Shown: positions 1 to 11,300, numbered from the stretch's first letter. The stretch is DNA of 64,000 bases from Streptomyces sp. NBC_01298 (GCF_035978755.1 NZ_CP108414.1:1054001-1118000); one strand, 5' to 3'. Numbers and translations are program-made. The notes: a model not told the origin generated them from the letters alone.

Positions 1-2
1 AC

Positions 3-332
3 CGGATCTCGCACTCCTTCTTCCTCGGCGCCGGAGACGGCCGCTGGTCGGAGAGCGACCGGGCGAAGGCGCTCGCCTACGAGGCGTACCGGCGCAGCGT
101 GTGCGAGCAGTGCGGCACGCGGGGCGCCGAGTGGAACGAGGAGGCGGGCGGTGACCGGCACGCGTACGTGAGCACGACGGTCCGGTGCGTGGGCTGTGAG
201 CTGATCGCCACGGAGCAGCAGCAGGTACCGGACGGCCCTGACGGGTACGGCGTACGGATCGGGCTGATCCCCCGCGCTGCTGCCGAGGCACAGGCCGGGG
301 ACCGTGCGGCCGGGAGCACTACGGTGGACTGA
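3..332 (+). CDS. Phage zinc-ribbon protein, 5' end outside the window
   Basis: The reading frame is open from the window edge to the stop at 332, so the start lies upstream. The visible 109 residues contain two CxxC pairs (CEQCGT and VRCVGCE) about 35 residues apart, which suggests a small zinc ribbon. The position just before the tape measure gene is where siphoviruses keep tail assembly chaperones, but zinc-ribbon proteins are not typical chaperones. I do not recognise the family, so the role is unknown. A GTG at 99 could be an internal start, but the upstream codons (ISHSFFLGAGDG) look like real protein. Confidence 0.6.
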   Translation, partial: RISHSFFLGAGDGRWSESDRAKALAYEAYRRSVCEQCGTRGAEWNEEAGGDRHAYVSTTVRCVGCELIATEQQQVPDGPDGYGVRIGLIPRAAAEAQAGDRAAGSTTVD

Positions 333-338
333 GTTGGA

Positions 339-362
339 GTGCGGGCCGTTAGCGGCCCGCAC
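339..362. terminator. Hairpin between the zinc-ribbon gene and the tape measure gene
   Basis: A perfect 10-bp stem (GTGCGGGCCG) closes a TTAG loop just after the stop at 332. There is no T-run behind it, which is usual for Streptomyces terminators. It may reduce transcription into the tape measure gene. Confidence 0.55.
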
Positions 363-424
363 GCACCGCTTGGGGGCGGTGGGGCGCACAAGGTAGGCGC
401 GCGGGGAGTAAGGGCACCGGTCAG

Positions 425-3400
425 GTGTCGAGCTACACGCTCAGCGTGCAGATGCGCGCCGACGCGGCGCAACTGGTGTCCAGCATCCGTGGCGCCTCCG
501 GCGCGCTGCGGTCCCTCGGCCGTGATGTCGATTCCCTCCACCGCACCCTTGGCCGTGTCGGCTCCGGTTCCGCCGGGCTGCGCGGGATCTCCACCGACGC
601 CGATGGTGCGCGGCGTGCTCTTCGGCAGGCCGGTTCGGATGGTGACGCGTCGATGCGCCAGCTGCGGCGCGGGCTCATCGGGGCCCGCCAGGAAGCGCAC
701 CACCTGCGGAGCCTGGTGGCCGGTGGCGGCATCGTCGCCGGTCTCGCGGAGATCGCCCGGGAGGGCAACGAGTACCAGCGCGCCATCCAGAAGTGGGGCG
801 CGGTCACGAACGCCTCCGGCCAGGAGATGGTCATGGCCGCGGCCAAGGCCCGTGAGCTCGGCTCCGACCTCAAGATCCCCGGCACATCGGCCTCGAAGGC
901 GGCGGACGCGATGCTGGAGCTCGCGAAGGCGGGCCAGACATCCACGTCGTCCATCGCGAACGCTCGGGCGGCGATGCAGCTCGCCGCAGCCGACAACCTG
1001 TCCGCTGCCGACGCCGCCCGGTATCTCGGTGACGTCATGGACCAATTCGGTCTCAGCTCGAACAATGCGGGCCGAGCCGCTGACGTGCTTGCGGCCGGCG
1101 CGAACGCGGCCTCCGGTGGGCTCCAGGACATCTACTACGCGATGTCGTACACGGGCCCGGTCGCCGCCCAGTTGGGGATTTCACTGGAGGACACGGCGGC
1201 GTCCGTGGCGATGCTGGCCCGCTCCGGCATCCTCGGCTCGAAGGCAGGCACGTCCCTGCGAGGGATCTTCACGAACTTGGCCGCTCCGACGAAGCGGATG
1301 AAGGAAGGCCTCGCCGAGCTTGGCATCGAGGCGTGGGACACGCAGGGCAACTTCAAGGGCCTGCGTACCGTCGTCGAAGGGTTCGAGAAGGCCCAGCACA
1401 GCCTGAGCCAGAAGGACTTCACCGCGGCCTTGTCGAAGGTCGTCGGTAAGCCCGCCCTCGCCGGTGCGATGGCCCTCGCTCATCAGGGTGTCGAGAGCTT
1501 CGACCAGATGCGGACGGCGATCGGCCGTACCGGTGCGGCCGGTGAGATCGCCGCCTCCCAGACCAAGGGTCTCGCCGGTGCCCTCAACCAGTTGAAGAGC
1601 CAGGCGAAGAACAGCGGCCAGGTCCTCTACACGGCGGCCGCGCCCGCGCTGGAGAAGCTGACCCGGCTGACGACGAAGGTTCTCGGCTCGGGCACTCCGG
1701 CCGTCGCCAGTGCCCTGGACTACCTCCACGACCTCTACACCCTGGCGAGGCCGTCCGCGTCGAAGGCGGCTGCGAGCGGGCTGGCCGAGGTCCGTAATGT
1801 CCTCGGCAGCCTCGGTGCCCCGGTGAAGAACCTGGCGTTCGATGCGCTCGCTTCGGCGATCAACGTGGTGGTCAATGCCGGCCGGGCCGCTCTCGACATC
1901 TTCAGGAACCTGGGCCAGGGCCTCGAACCGGTCGCGGACGCGCTGTCCCAAGTGGCGAGCGAGAGCGGGGCCGGGGCGAGCGCCCTGGACATCATCGTCA
2001 CCGCCCTGAACCTGACGAGCAGCGCGGCCTCGTACGTGTCCGGTGCCCTCAAGCCGATCGGTGAGGTGGTGGCCTGGCTGCTGCGGGGGTTCTCCGCACT
2101 GCCGGGCCCGGTACAGACCGCGATCATCGCGATGTTGATGGCGAGCCGGGTCGCTCCGACGATGACCCGGCTCGCCGGAACGGTGTCGGGGCCGGTGGTC
2201 GGCGCGTACCGGTCGTGGGGCGAGCAGATGCGCGTGCAGTCCACGCTCGCCGCCGCACAGGGCCAGTCCGTGGGCCGTATCGGTTCGGCTCTCGCCGTGC
2301 TGCAGACCCGCATCCCGATCGTCGGGCAGATGAGCGCCGCGTTTCGGGCCGCCGAGGGTCCGGCGTCCGGTCTGGCCAGGTCGATCGGGGTCGGGCTGGG
2401 TGGCGCTGCCCGCGGGCTGATGGGTGCGCTCGGCGGCCCGTGGGGTGTCGCCATCGCCGCGGCCGGTATCGGGCTGTCCATGCTGGCCTCCTCCCAGCAG
2501 AAGGCCGCGCAGGCTGCCGCCGATCACCAGCAGCGGATCAGCGGCCTGTCCCAGGCGCTGCGGGAGTCCAATGGTGCGATCACCGACAGCGTCCGCGGGG
2601 CTGCCGCGCAGGCCGTCATGGACGCGAAGGTCTTCGACGGCAAGGCCCGCTTGGTCGACGTGATGGAGAAGGCCGGGGTCAATGCCCGGCAGCTCACCAA
2701 CGCCTACCTCGGGCAGGACGGCGGCCTCAACGCCCTCCAGAAGAGCTTGCAGAGCACCGCCGACGCCAACCGCGAGCTGATCGTCACCTCTGGTGGCGGC
2801 TCGTACACCTACACGCAGCAGGGTGTCGCCTACGCGAAGGCCGCCGAGGCCTTGGGGTCGGTCAAGGGCGAGATGTCTCAGGCCGTGAAGGACGCCAAGA
2901 ACCTCGCGGACGCGACCGGCTCGGGCGCCAAGTCCGCTGCCGACAGCGTGGGCCCGTTCGGGAAGTTCTCCGACGCGATGCGGCGCCTCTCGGACAGCAC
3001 CGCCGACGCCGACACCCGGGCCCGTGCCCTGCACGATGCGCTGAACATCCTGGCCGGCGGGTCGGTGAACCTGTCGGCGGCCGAAGCCCGGCTGAACCGC
3101 AGCGTCCTGGATGCGTCCGATGCACTGAAGGGCGGCGTCGACCACGCCGAGGGGTACGGCAAGGTCCTGCTGAACATGGACGGTTCGCTGTCCACGGTCA
3201 CCCGCAACGGGCAGAGGCTGTTCGATGTCCTGCAAGGGCTGTCGACGAACTCGGCGGACGCGGCCCTGGCGGCGTACCAGTTCGCGGAGGCCAATGGGAA
3301 GAGCGTCCCGGAAGCCCTCCAGGCGGCGCAGAAGCAGATGCAGTCCGCGCGTGACTCCGCGATCTCGACGGCCAAGGGCTTCGGGCTGTCCGCCGAGCAG

Positions 3401-5377
3401 GCGGGAAAGCTGGCCGACGCGGCGGGCCTGGTGCCCGAGCAGGTGTCGATCCTCCTCCAGACCGCCGGCATGGATGCGTCGATGGCGGAGCTCATCGCCG
3501 TGCAGCAGGCTCTGAAGGCGACACCCGACAACAAAACGGTGACCATCGCGACCCTCTCGAACGAGGCCCGCGAGGACCTGAAGCGGCTTGGCTTCTCGAT
3601 CACCGACCTGAAGGACCGGCGGGTTCAGGTGACCGCCCCAACCGACCTGGCGCGCACCGACCTGGACGCGCTCATCTCCAAGATCAGCCAGACACCCGGG
3701 GCGAAGCACGTCGCGGTGTCGTCGTCGACGGCGGAGACGATCGCGAGCCTGGAGAACCTCAAGACGGCCATCGCGGGTGTCCCCGGCGGCAAGTCCGTCA
3801 TCGTGAGCGCGCCGACCGACGTCGCACGCCAGGAGCTGCTGAACCTCGACTTCTCCATCGAGGCGGTACCGGGCAGCAAGAACGTGTCGGTGACCGTGCC
3901 GACAGGGTCGGCGACGAGCGGGGCCGCGACCATTCAGGGCGCCATCAACGGAATCTACGGGCGCACCGTGACCGTCACCACCGTCCACAACGACATCTGG
4001 AGGACCTCTCGGCAGCCGGGCCCGTACGCGGACGGCTATCAGTTCGCGAGCGGCGGCATCCTCACGTACGCCTCCGGCGGCGTCCGGGAGAACCACGTCG
4101 CGCAGATAGCTCGCGGCGGCGAGTGGCGGGTGTGGGCGGAGGACGAAACCCAGGGCGAGGCGTACATCCCGTTCGCGTCCGGCAAGCGGGCCCGCTCGAA
4201 GGCAATCCTCGACCAGGTGGCGCGCCGGTTCGGCGGTGAGGTCACCTACAACGCGTCCGGCGGTCTGTCCGACTGGTCCTACCAGCCGCTCGGCGGGGGC
4301 GGCGGGTTCTCCATCAGCGATGTCGTGTCCAAGTCGCAGAAGAAGAAAGGCGACAAGGAAGTCTTCGACCTCGGCATGTTCGAGAAGAACCTGCGCAGCT
4401 CGGTGTCAACGGCGCAGTCGTGGCGCTCCAACCTGACCACCGTTGCCCAGCGGGCCGGCACGGATGTGGCCAACGCGTTGGAGGACATGGGGGCCGATGG
4501 CGTTGAGCTGACCCGGAAGATGGCCACCGGCTCGACCGCCTACGTGCAGGACATGGCTGAGCAGCTCAAGCAGCTGTCGGCGACGGCCCGCGGGAGCCTG
4601 GCCGACTACACGGCGCAGCTCAAGAACGCGGTGAAGGACAACGCGTCCTTCCAGAGCGCCCTAGCCCAGCTGGCGTCGAACGGCTTCGGTGCGCTCGCGG
4701 AACGGTTGGCGCAGCAGAACGACGCGAGCGCGGAGGCCCTCGCGCAGGAGGCGGTACGCGACCACGGCAAAGCGGAGAAGGCGAACGCGGCGGCGAAGGC
4801 GGCGGGCAAGTCACTGGACGGGGAGCAGCTGACCGACCTGGTGAAGCTGATCGGTGCGCTCGGCGCCGGCCGTGGCATTCACGATGTCGCGGACGTGACC
4901 GGGCTCGGTGAGGACCGGCTCATCGAGGTCGCGAACCTGGCGTCGACCCAGCTGCGGAGCACGGGGGCTCGAGGTGAGCGGTTCCTCTCGGACCTGGTGA
5001 AGGCGAACCGTGGTCTGGCCTACGCGAACGGCGGTATCTGGGAGCCGGGTGTCTACGGCGGCGCCGGGGCATCCAGGGGGCTGATCAAGTTCGCGGAGCC
5101 CGAGACCGGTGGCGAGTCGTACATCCCGCATGCTGCGGCAAAGCGGGGCAGAGCCACAGCCGTACTCGGAGCGACCGCAGGGAAGTTCGGCTACGGGCTG
5201 GTACCGCGCAAGCTCGTGGATGCCGGGAGCGGCCGCCCGCAGATCGTCGTGGTGCAGCAGTCACCCGCGATCGGCACGCAGACCATCCACGTGGCGAACA
5301 GCCCGGCCTCCGCGAACGACATCGCTGCGTCCATGGCCTACCAGCTGCGGCGGGCACAGCGTGGGGGGCTGCGATGA
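425..5377 (+). CDS. Phage tail tape measure protein (TP901 type)
   Basis: The 1650-residue product sits at the position and has the composition of a siphovirus tape measure. The N-terminal third carries a TP901-like core: an alpha-helical, Ala/Ser/Gln-rich stretch at about residues 100-350 with the pattern EYQRAIQKWGAV and later LAKAGQTS. Hydrophobic segments lie near residues 555-580 (TAIIAMLMASRVAPT) and 665-690 (GVAIAAAGIGLSMLAS), as expected for a protein that reaches the host membrane during DNA ejection. At roughly 0.15 nm per residue it predicts a tail of about 250 nm. Start is the GTG at 425. The stop overlaps the next gene by ATGA, so the tail genes are translationally coupled. Confidence 0.93.
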   Translation: MSSYTLSVQMRADAAQLVSSIRGASGALRSLGRDVDSLHRTLGRVGSGSAGLRGISTDADGARRALRQAGSDGDASMRQLRRGLIGARQEAHHLRSLVAGGGIVAGLAEIAREGNEYQRAIQKWGAVTNASGQEMVMAAAKARELGSDLKIPGTSASKAADAMLELAKAGQTSTSSIANARAAMQLAAADNLSAADAARYLGDVMDQFGLSSNNAGRAADVLAAGANAASGGLQDIYYAMSYTGPVAAQLGISLEDTAASVAMLARSGILGSKAGTSLRGIFTNLAAPTKRMKEGLAELGIEAWDTQGNFKGLRTVVEGFEKAQHSLSQKDFTAALSKVVGKPALAGAMALAHQGVESFDQMRTAIGRTGAAGEIAASQTKGLAGALNQLKSQAKNSGQVLYTAAAPALEKLTRLTTKVLGSGTPAVASALDYLHDLYTLARPSASKAAASGLAEVRNVLGSLGAPVKNLAFDALASAINVVVNAGRAALDIFRNLGQGLEPVADALSQVASESGAGASALDIIVTALNLTSSAASYVSGALKPIGEVVAWLLRGFSALPGPVQTAIIAMLMASRVAPTMTRLAGTVSGPVVGAYRSWGEQMRVQSTLAAAQGQSVGRIGSALAVLQTRIPIVGQMSAAFRAAEGPASGLARSIGVGLGGAARGLMGALGGPWGVAIAAAGIGLSMLASSQQKAAQAAADHQQRISGLSQALRESNGAITDSVRGAAAQAVMDAKVFDGKARLVDVMEKAGVNARQLTNAYLGQDGGLNALQKSLQSTADANRELIVTSGGGSYTYTQQGVAYAKAAEALGSVKGEMSQAVKDAKNLADATGSGAKSAADSVGPFGKFSDAMRRLSDSTADADTRARALHDALNILAGGSVNLSAAEARLNRSVLDASDALKGGVDHAEGYGKVLLNMDGSLSTVTRNGQRLFDVLQGLSTNSADAALAAYQFAEANGKSVPEALQAAQKQMQSARDSAISTAKGFGLSAEQAGKLADAAGLVPEQVSILLQTAGMDASMAELIAVQQALKATPDNKTVTIATLSNEAREDLKRLGFSITDLKDRRVQVTAPTDLARTDLDALISKISQTPGAKHVAVSSSTAETIASLENLKTAIAGVPGGKSVIVSAPTDVARQELLNLDFSIEAVPGSKNVSVTVPTGSATSGAATIQGAINGIYGRTVTVTTVHNDIWRTSRQPGPYADGYQFASGGILTYASGGVRENHVAQIARGGEWRVWAEDETQGEAYIPFASGKRARSKAILDQVARRFGGEVTYNASGGLSDWSYQPLGGGGGFSISDVVSKSQKKKGDKEVFDLGMFEKNLRSSVSTAQSWRSNLTTVAQRAGTDVANALEDMGADGVELTRKMATGSTAYVQDMAEQLKQLSATARGSLADYTAQLKNAVKDNASFQSALAQLASNGFGALAERLAQQNDASAEALAQEAVRDHGKAEKANAAAKAAGKSLDGEQLTDLVKLIGALGAGRGIHDVADVTGLGEDRLIEVANLASTQLRSTGARGERFLSDLVKANRGLAYANGGIWEPGVYGGAGASRGLIKFAEPETGGESYIPHAAAKRGRATAVLGATAGKFGYGLVPRKLVDAGSGRPQIVVVQQSPAIGTQTIHVANSPASANDIAASMAYQLRRAQRGGLR

Positions 5378-6267
5378 CCGCCGTGCTGAAGGACTTCCAG
5401 GCGGAACTGGGCGGCGTCGTCATCGGGTACGGAACGCGCGTGCCCATGGCGGAGATCGAGGGACTGGGCCGGGCCCCGGTGCGCGGTGATGTCGTGCCCC
5501 GGCCCGGCGCGGACGGGGCGTGGGCGGGCACCGACTGGTACGAGGCCCGGACGATCCGCATCGACTGCGGCATCAAGACGCCCGGGGACCCGGCGGCCGG
5601 CGTGGAGATCCTCTCCGACCTGCAAGAGCTCGCGGATGCCGCCAACGCCCGTACGGCCCCAGGTGCGGTGATGCCGCTGCGGATCAAGTGGCCTGGCCGT
5701 GAGACCCGCGTCCTGTTCGGCCGGCTGCGGCGGGTGGATCCGTCGTGGGAGAACGCAGCGGTCGGCTGGATCCCCCTGGATATCGAGTTCGTGGCCGTCG
5801 ACCCCCGTTTCTACGCGGATACGACTTCCGCGCTGAGGTTGTCGCTGTCCCGGCAGGACCTCGGCGGGCTGAAGGCGCCGCTGGTTGCTCCGCTGAACAC
5901 GGGTATCTCCCTTCCGGACGAGCGGCGCGGCTGGGTCCGTAACGACGGCACCCTCCCGGCGTGGCCGACCCTGCGGATCACCGGCCCGTGCATCGACCCC
6001 CGCATCTACATACCGAAGACGAGCCAGCTTCTTCAGTTGTCCGTGTCGCTGACCACCGGCGAGTACATCGACATCGAGACCCGGCCCGGGACGCGGTGGG
6101 CGCTGCGCAACGGCACGGAGAACGTCGCCGTGGGCATGTCGACGGACTCCCGGCTGGACCGCTTCCAGATCCCGGTGGGCTCCACCGAGCTGTGGTGGAC
6201 CGCCCGGGGCTACTCCTCGGCCTCCCGCCTGTCGGTGACCTGGCGGGCCGCCTTCAAATCCCTGTAA
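5374..6267 (+). CDS. Distal tail (Dit-like) protein
   Basis: The 297-residue product follows the tape measure gene with a 4-base ATGA overlap. This is the usual place of the distal tail protein, which forms the hub between tail tube and tip. The first half is rich in beta-strand-like sequence and contains RGDVVPRPGADG and IRIDCGIKTPG, followed by a conserved-looking DIEFVAVDPRFYAD. That ending of the first domain is typical of siphovirus tail proteins with a Dit N-domain. The C-terminal half resembles a small galectin-like beta-sandwich. The call rests on synteny plus the DPRFY pattern. Confidence 0.8.
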   Translation: MTAVLKDFQAELGGVVIGYGTRVPMAEIEGLGRAPVRGDVVPRPGADGAWAGTDWYEARTIRIDCGIKTPGDPAAGVEILSDLQELADAANARTAPGAVMPLRIKWPGRETRVLFGRLRRVDPSWENAAVGWIPLDIEFVAVDPRFYADTTSALRLSLSRQDLGGLKAPLVAPLNTGISLPDERRGWVRNDGTLPAWPTLRITGPCIDPRIYIPKTSQLLQLSVSLTTGEYIDIETRPGTRWALRNGTENVAVGMSTDSRLDRFQIPVGSTELWWTARGYSSASRLSVTWRAAFKSL

Positions 6268-6293
6268 CCCCCCTCATGAAGGACTCCCTGCTC

Positions 6294-7226
6294 ATGACGC
6301 TGATCAACCCTCCTCTCCTCGTCCACGGCGGCACTCACGCGGCCCGTGCCTTCCGCATGATGGTGAGGGACCTGAGCCACGGCGCTCAGGGCATCACGGA
6401 GACGGACGACCTGCGAGTCACCCAGCTCGCGACGCCGGGTATCGGTGTCCGCGTCGGCGACGGCTCGGCAGTCATCCGTGGCGCCATGGCGTGGGGGCAG
6501 GGCAGCTACACGCAGTACAACGTGGGCTTCCAGAGCGTGCCGATCGCGCCGACCGGGGTCTCGGGCCGCTCGGACCTGCTCGTGCTGCGCGTCGAGGACC
6601 CCGAGTACGAGGGTGTGCGGAACCCGGAGAAGGACGACATCGGGTACTTCCACGTGATCTCCAACGTGGCGGCGAACACGGTGAAGCCGCCCGCCGGGAT
6701 GACGGCCGTCGCGCTCGCCAGGATCGACCTCCCGGCGAACGCCAAGGTCGTCACCGACTCGATGATCAAGGATGTGCGGACCATCGCGAACCCGAGGCGG
6801 GAGCGTCAGCTGCACACCGCTTCGCCGGGCGCGGATCAGAACTGGCAGGGGAACTCGGGCACCTGGGCCGACTGGCCGCCGGCCTCTCGCTTCGACATAC
6901 GCGTCCCCACGTGGGCCCGGCGTGCCCGCATCGTCATGACGATCTCCGGCCTCCAGGTCATGGGGAGCATCTGGGGCTCCACCGCGTTCCGGCTCGGCGG
7001 TATCCAGGGCCAGTCGATCATGATCGACGACGGCAGTACCCGCGGGGACGGATCCGTCCGCATCAACGCCATCGCGGCGGACACCATCGACATCCCCAAC
7101 GACATGCGGGGCACCACCCAGCGGCTCCAGGGCCTGGTCTTCCTCACGAAGGACAACGCAGGCTCCCTACAGGCCGACGTCGTCACCACGGTCATCGCTG
7201 ACCTGGAGTTCGAGGAAGGCATCTGA
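6294..7226 (+). CDS. Phage tail-tip or minor tail protein
   Basis: The 310-residue protein starts MTLINPPLLVHGG. The ATG at 6294 is preferred because AAGGA lies 10 bases upstream; the in-frame ATG at 6276 has no ribosome binding site. Its beta-rich sequence and position between Dit-like and baseplate-like genes support a tail-tip structural role, perhaps in the baseplate or receptor-binding complex. No catalytic motif is visible. Similar genes are common in Streptomyces siphoviruses, where they are annotated only as minor tail or hypothetical proteins. Confidence 0.7.
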   Translation: MTLINPPLLVHGGTHAARAFRMMVRDLSHGAQGITETDDLRVTQLATPGIGVRVGDGSAVIRGAMAWGQGSYTQYNVGFQSVPIAPTGVSGRSDLLVLRVEDPEYEGVRNPEKDDIGYFHVISNVAANTVKPPAGMTAVALARIDLPANAKVVTDSMIKDVRTIANPRRERQLHTASPGADQNWQGNSGTWADWPPASRFDIRVPTWARRARIVMTISGLQVMGSIWGSTAFRLGGIQGQSIMIDDGSTRGDGSVRINAIAADTIDIPNDMRGTTQRLQGLVFLTKDNAGSLQADVVTTVIADLEFEEGI

Positions 7227-7228
7227 CC

Positions 7229-8317
7229 ATGCCCACCTACCGCTACCGAGTCCACGATGCCCTGAGCGGCGCTGTGCTCGTCCATGATCTTCCGCTGTCC
7301 GGTGTCGAGTTCGGGCCCGGCCTGTCGGAGCCCGGTGACCTGTCGGGCGAGGTCCCCGTTCCGTTCCAGAACCTGGTGGGCTCCACCATCAGCCCCGCGA
7401 ACACCGTGCTGACGGTGGAGCGCGACGACACCGTCCTGTGGGGCGGGCTGATCTGGAGGGCCGAGCCGGAGGGCGACAAGTTCCCCATCGAGGCGGGCGG
7501 CTGGGGCTCGTACCTTCACCGCCGGCATGACGTGCACGGGCAGCTCGACGGGCGCGGCCCCTACGTCCACGCGGATGCCTGCCAGGTCATCCGCGATGTG
7601 TGGGCCTACGCGCAGAGCCAGCCGGACGGCGATCTCAACGTGCTGGTTGACCCGTCGACGAGCCGCACGAAGGTGGGCACGCCCGCGGAGCCGTACAGGG
7701 TCGATTGGTGGGAGGCCCCTGTGCTGGGCGATGTCGTGGAGGACATGACGAAGATCGAGGGCGGCCCGGAGTGGACGGAGGACACCGTCTACTCGGAGAG
7801 CCGTCCGGCCGGGCAGATCCGTCTTGGGTGGCCGCGCCTGGGCACCCGGCGTACCGACATCATGTTCGCGACCGGGGCGAACATCTCTGCGGTCGCGCCG
7901 GTGACGTACGACGGGGACGAGTACGCGCAGGTCATCATCGCGCTCGGTGCCGGCGAGGGCCGGGGGCGGCGTCGGGCCATCGACGCCGTGCGTAACGGGC
8001 GCCTGCGCATGGAACGCATCCTCGAGATACCTGCGGAGAAGGGCAACGACCGTCTCGCTGCTCGGGCACGCCGGGAGCGCATCGCCAGGCAGGCTCTCGG
8101 CGAGGTCCACGAGATCCAGGTCATCGACCATCCGTCGGCGCCCGTCGGGTCGTGGCAGGTCGGCGACGACGTCCGGGTCCGGATCCACGACCAGTGGGTG
8201 AACTGGGTCGGCTGGTGCCGGATCACCGGCTGGCGGATCCGGCCTCCTCAGGGGGACGACGGAGAGCGGGTCACGCTGTCGCTGGCCCGCGCTGACCGAT
8301 TCGTCTACGGGGGCTGA
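7229..8317 (+). CDS. Phage minor tail protein, baseplate hub candidate
   Basis: The 362-residue product begins MPTYRYRVHDALSG, two bases after the preceding stop. It has beta-rich halves around a region with many charged residues, and the repeated WGG and GWGSY patterns of actinophage minor tail proteins that follow Dit. Order and size fit a gp27/Tal-type hub that closes the tail tube, but no protease or lysozyme domain is visible, unlike many Tal proteins. The stop overlaps the start region of the fibre gene, again pointing to coupled translation. Confidence 0.7.
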   Translation: MPTYRYRVHDALSGAVLVHDLPLSGVEFGPGLSEPGDLSGEVPVPFQNLVGSTISPANTVLTVERDDTVLWGGLIWRAEPEGDKFPIEAGGWGSYLHRRHDVHGQLDGRGPYVHADACQVIRDVWAYAQSQPDGDLNVLVDPSTSRTKVGTPAEPYRVDWWEAPVLGDVVEDMTKIEGGPEWTEDTVYSESRPAGQIRLGWPRLGTRRTDIMFATGANISAVAPVTYDGDEYAQVIIALGAGEGRGRRRAIDAVRNGRLRMERILEIPAEKGNDRLAARARRERIARQALGEVHEIQVIDHPSAPVGSWQVGDDVRVRIHDQWVNWVGWCRITGWRIRPPQGDDGERVTLSLARADRFVYGG

Positions 8318-8318
8318 T

Positions 8319-11300
8319 GTGGCGAACCATCTGGCGCAGATCGCGGCCCGGCTCGCGGATGTTGAGCGCAGGCTCGCCGGGCAGGCCCGCACGTCGAGCC
8401 TGGCGTACTCCTCGGTGGAGGCGGGCGCGATCAAGGTGTACGACGAGGAAGGTGTCCTGACGGGGACGGTCGGCGTGCAGTTCGACGGTACGACCGGCGT
8501 CGCAACGTTCAACGGTCCTCCTCCGCCGACTCCCACCGTCCCGCAGGTCGTGCCCGTGCTGGGTGGCCTGCGGATCGGCTGGGATGGCGGGTTCACCGAT
8601 GCGACGGCCCCGCCGCTGAACTTGGGCCGGGTGCAGGTGCACCTCCTGCTCTCGGCCGACGAGCAGGTCGACGTCCGGAACCCGGCGGCGACGATCGAAG
8701 GCGCGTCAGGGGCGACGGTGACGGTCGCGGTCAGCGACTACGTCCCCCGCCATGTCCGGCTCGTGGCGCTCACGACCGCCGGCATTCCCGGCCCGGTCTC
8801 CGCTGCGCTGATCGCGGCGGCACGCCAGGCCGTGGGGAAGGACCTCCTCGACGGGATCGTGTCGGAGGTCAAGCTCGCCGAGAAGGCCGTGACCGACACG
8901 AAGATCGCGGTCGGTGCCGTGAAGACGGCCGCGCTCGCGGACGGTGCTGTGCTGGCGGCGAAGCTCGCTAAGGCGTCGGTGATCGCCGACAAGATCGGCT
9001 CGGGCGCCGTCACCCTGAACTCGCTCGGCGGCACCTTGGCGGACGGCGTAACGCAGCATTACGTGGACGCGCTCGGTGACCCTGCAGCCTGGGTTCCGGT
9101 GACGGTAGGGGCCGGGGCCAAATGGGAGCACCTGAGGGGGATCGCGGACGCGCCGACCGGACATACCGTGGGCCAGGCCACCGGATACGCCGTGGTCCGC
9201 GGAGCCACCCCGATCCCCTACGACCCCGATACCCTCTACCGGATTTCGGCCCGGGTGCGCACAACCAGCCCGTCCTTGACCGGCCGGGACAGCGTGTACG
9301 TGGGCGTGATGGGGTTCGCTGCGGACGGCACCACGATGGTGAACCGAACTGGAGAGAACACGACGGGCGCGCACTTCTACTGCGCGGCGTCCCGGTCGCC
9401 GCTGCCAGCCGACTCTGGCTGGCAGGTGTTCACGGGCTACCTGCGGGGCCGTGCGCCGGCGGGGGTGTCCGGAACGCCGGGTGCATGCCCTGACCCGCGC
9501 GTCCCGGGCAAGCTCCATGACCAGGTGCGTTTCGTGGTGCCGTACCTCCTCCTCAACTACGAGTCCACGTCAACGGGTGCGAACGGCGCCACCGGGATCA
9601 TGCAGGTGGACGCGGTTACGGTCGAGATCCTCAAGACGGGCATCGTCGACAGCAGCAACCTCGTCTCGGGGTCGGTGACGACGGGCGCTCTCGCGACGGA
9701 TTCTGTGACGGCGGGCAAGGTCGCGGCGGACACGATCAGCGGCCGGGAGCTCCAGGCCGCATCGGTGTCTGCCGGGCACGTCGTCGCTGGCGCGGTCACC
9801 ACGGACAAGCTGACCGTGGTCGGTACCGCGAACATCTTGGCGGATCCCTCCTTCGAGGGCGCCCCGACGGTGGCTCTGACGGCGGCCATCCCCTATGCGG
9901 CCCAGGACAAGACCCGCGGGAACGGCTCGCCCTCGTCGTTGCGTATCGACGCAGTGTCCGCGACGGCGGTGTACCGCGCGGTGGACCTCACTCTGCTCCC
10001 GGCCACTCCGGGAGATCAGCTCTACCTGGCCAGCGACTACTTCGCCTCCGAGGACTGGGCGGGCGCGGAGGTCAGCTTCCACATGCGGTGGGAGGCTGCG
10101 GACGGGAAGATCCTCAGCTACAGCAAGGCCCGCACGGCAAGCCCGGTGCGCGGGCAGTGGGCCCGGGTGTCAGCGACCGTCACGGCGCCGGACGGGGCGG
10201 TCCGTGCCCGTGCGCGGGTCGAGTCCGGTGCCAGCACGGCGGGAACGCTGTGGTGGGACAACGCCTGCGTCCGGCCGATCGTGGCCGGGGTGCAGATCGC
10301 GGACGGGGCGATCACCTCCCCGAAGGTGTTCGCGGGTTCGATCACCACGGACAAGCTCGCGGCGTTGACGGTGACGGCGGAGAAGATCGCCGCCTCCTCC
10401 ATCACTGCGGACAAGGTGGCCGTGCTGGCCATTACGGCGGAGAAGCTGGCCGTGAACTCGGTGACGGCGTCGGCGATTGCAGCGGGCGCCGTTGAGGCCA
10501 TCCACATCAAGGCGGGCACGATCACCGCCGACAAGATCGCACTCGGGGTCGACGGCAACATGGTGGCCGACGGCAGCTTCGAGAGCGACGTCTCGTTGAA
10601 GCGGGCTGCGGTGAGCGGCGGGTGGAGCATCGTCACCCCGGGCCGCGACACCCCGAAGGCGATGCGTGCCGACTGCACGGCGGCCACGGCTACGGACCGC
10701 ACGCTCACGCTCGGGCTGTTCTCCGCGACGCCCGGCATGCGGATCTGGGCGGCCGCCGACTACCAGATCAGCGCGGACTGGGTGGGCAGGAACGCAGTGG
10801 TGTACGTCCGCTGGGAGGATGCGGCCGGCGCGACGCTGGGCTACAGCACGGTGGGCAGCGCCAGCGGTGCGGCGGGCAAAGGCTGGCTGTTCATGTCCGG
10901 CAACGCCAACTTGGTTGCCCCGCCTCAGACCGTCACGGGCCGCATGCGGGTCGCGGTCAACGATGCGACGGCTGGCACGGTCACGTTCGACAACGTGGTG
11001 ATCCGGCTGGTGCTGTCGTCCACGAGCTCCGGTGCCCGTGCCGAGATCAGCCCCGAAGGGCTGCGGCTGTACGACCAGGACGGTGAGGAATCGATCTCGC
11101 TGGTCACTGGGAGGCCTCAGTACCTGACGATCGCCAACGACGGTGTCCCCGTGGCCACGATCAACCAGGACGGGCACGGTGCGTTCAACGACTTGTCCGT
11201 TGCCGGTGTGCTCTCCGTCAACGGCGAGAAGCTGGAGACGCAGCTCTCCGACTTGGCGCGCGGCATCATCGCCGTGCACACAACGACCGCCGGGGTGCAG

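Noticed and set aside
1181..4096. Long minus-strand open frame opposite the tape measure gene
   Set aside because: High GC makes long antisense frames common. Its sequence is Arg/Gly/Val-rich without domains and it mirrors codon third positions of the real gene.
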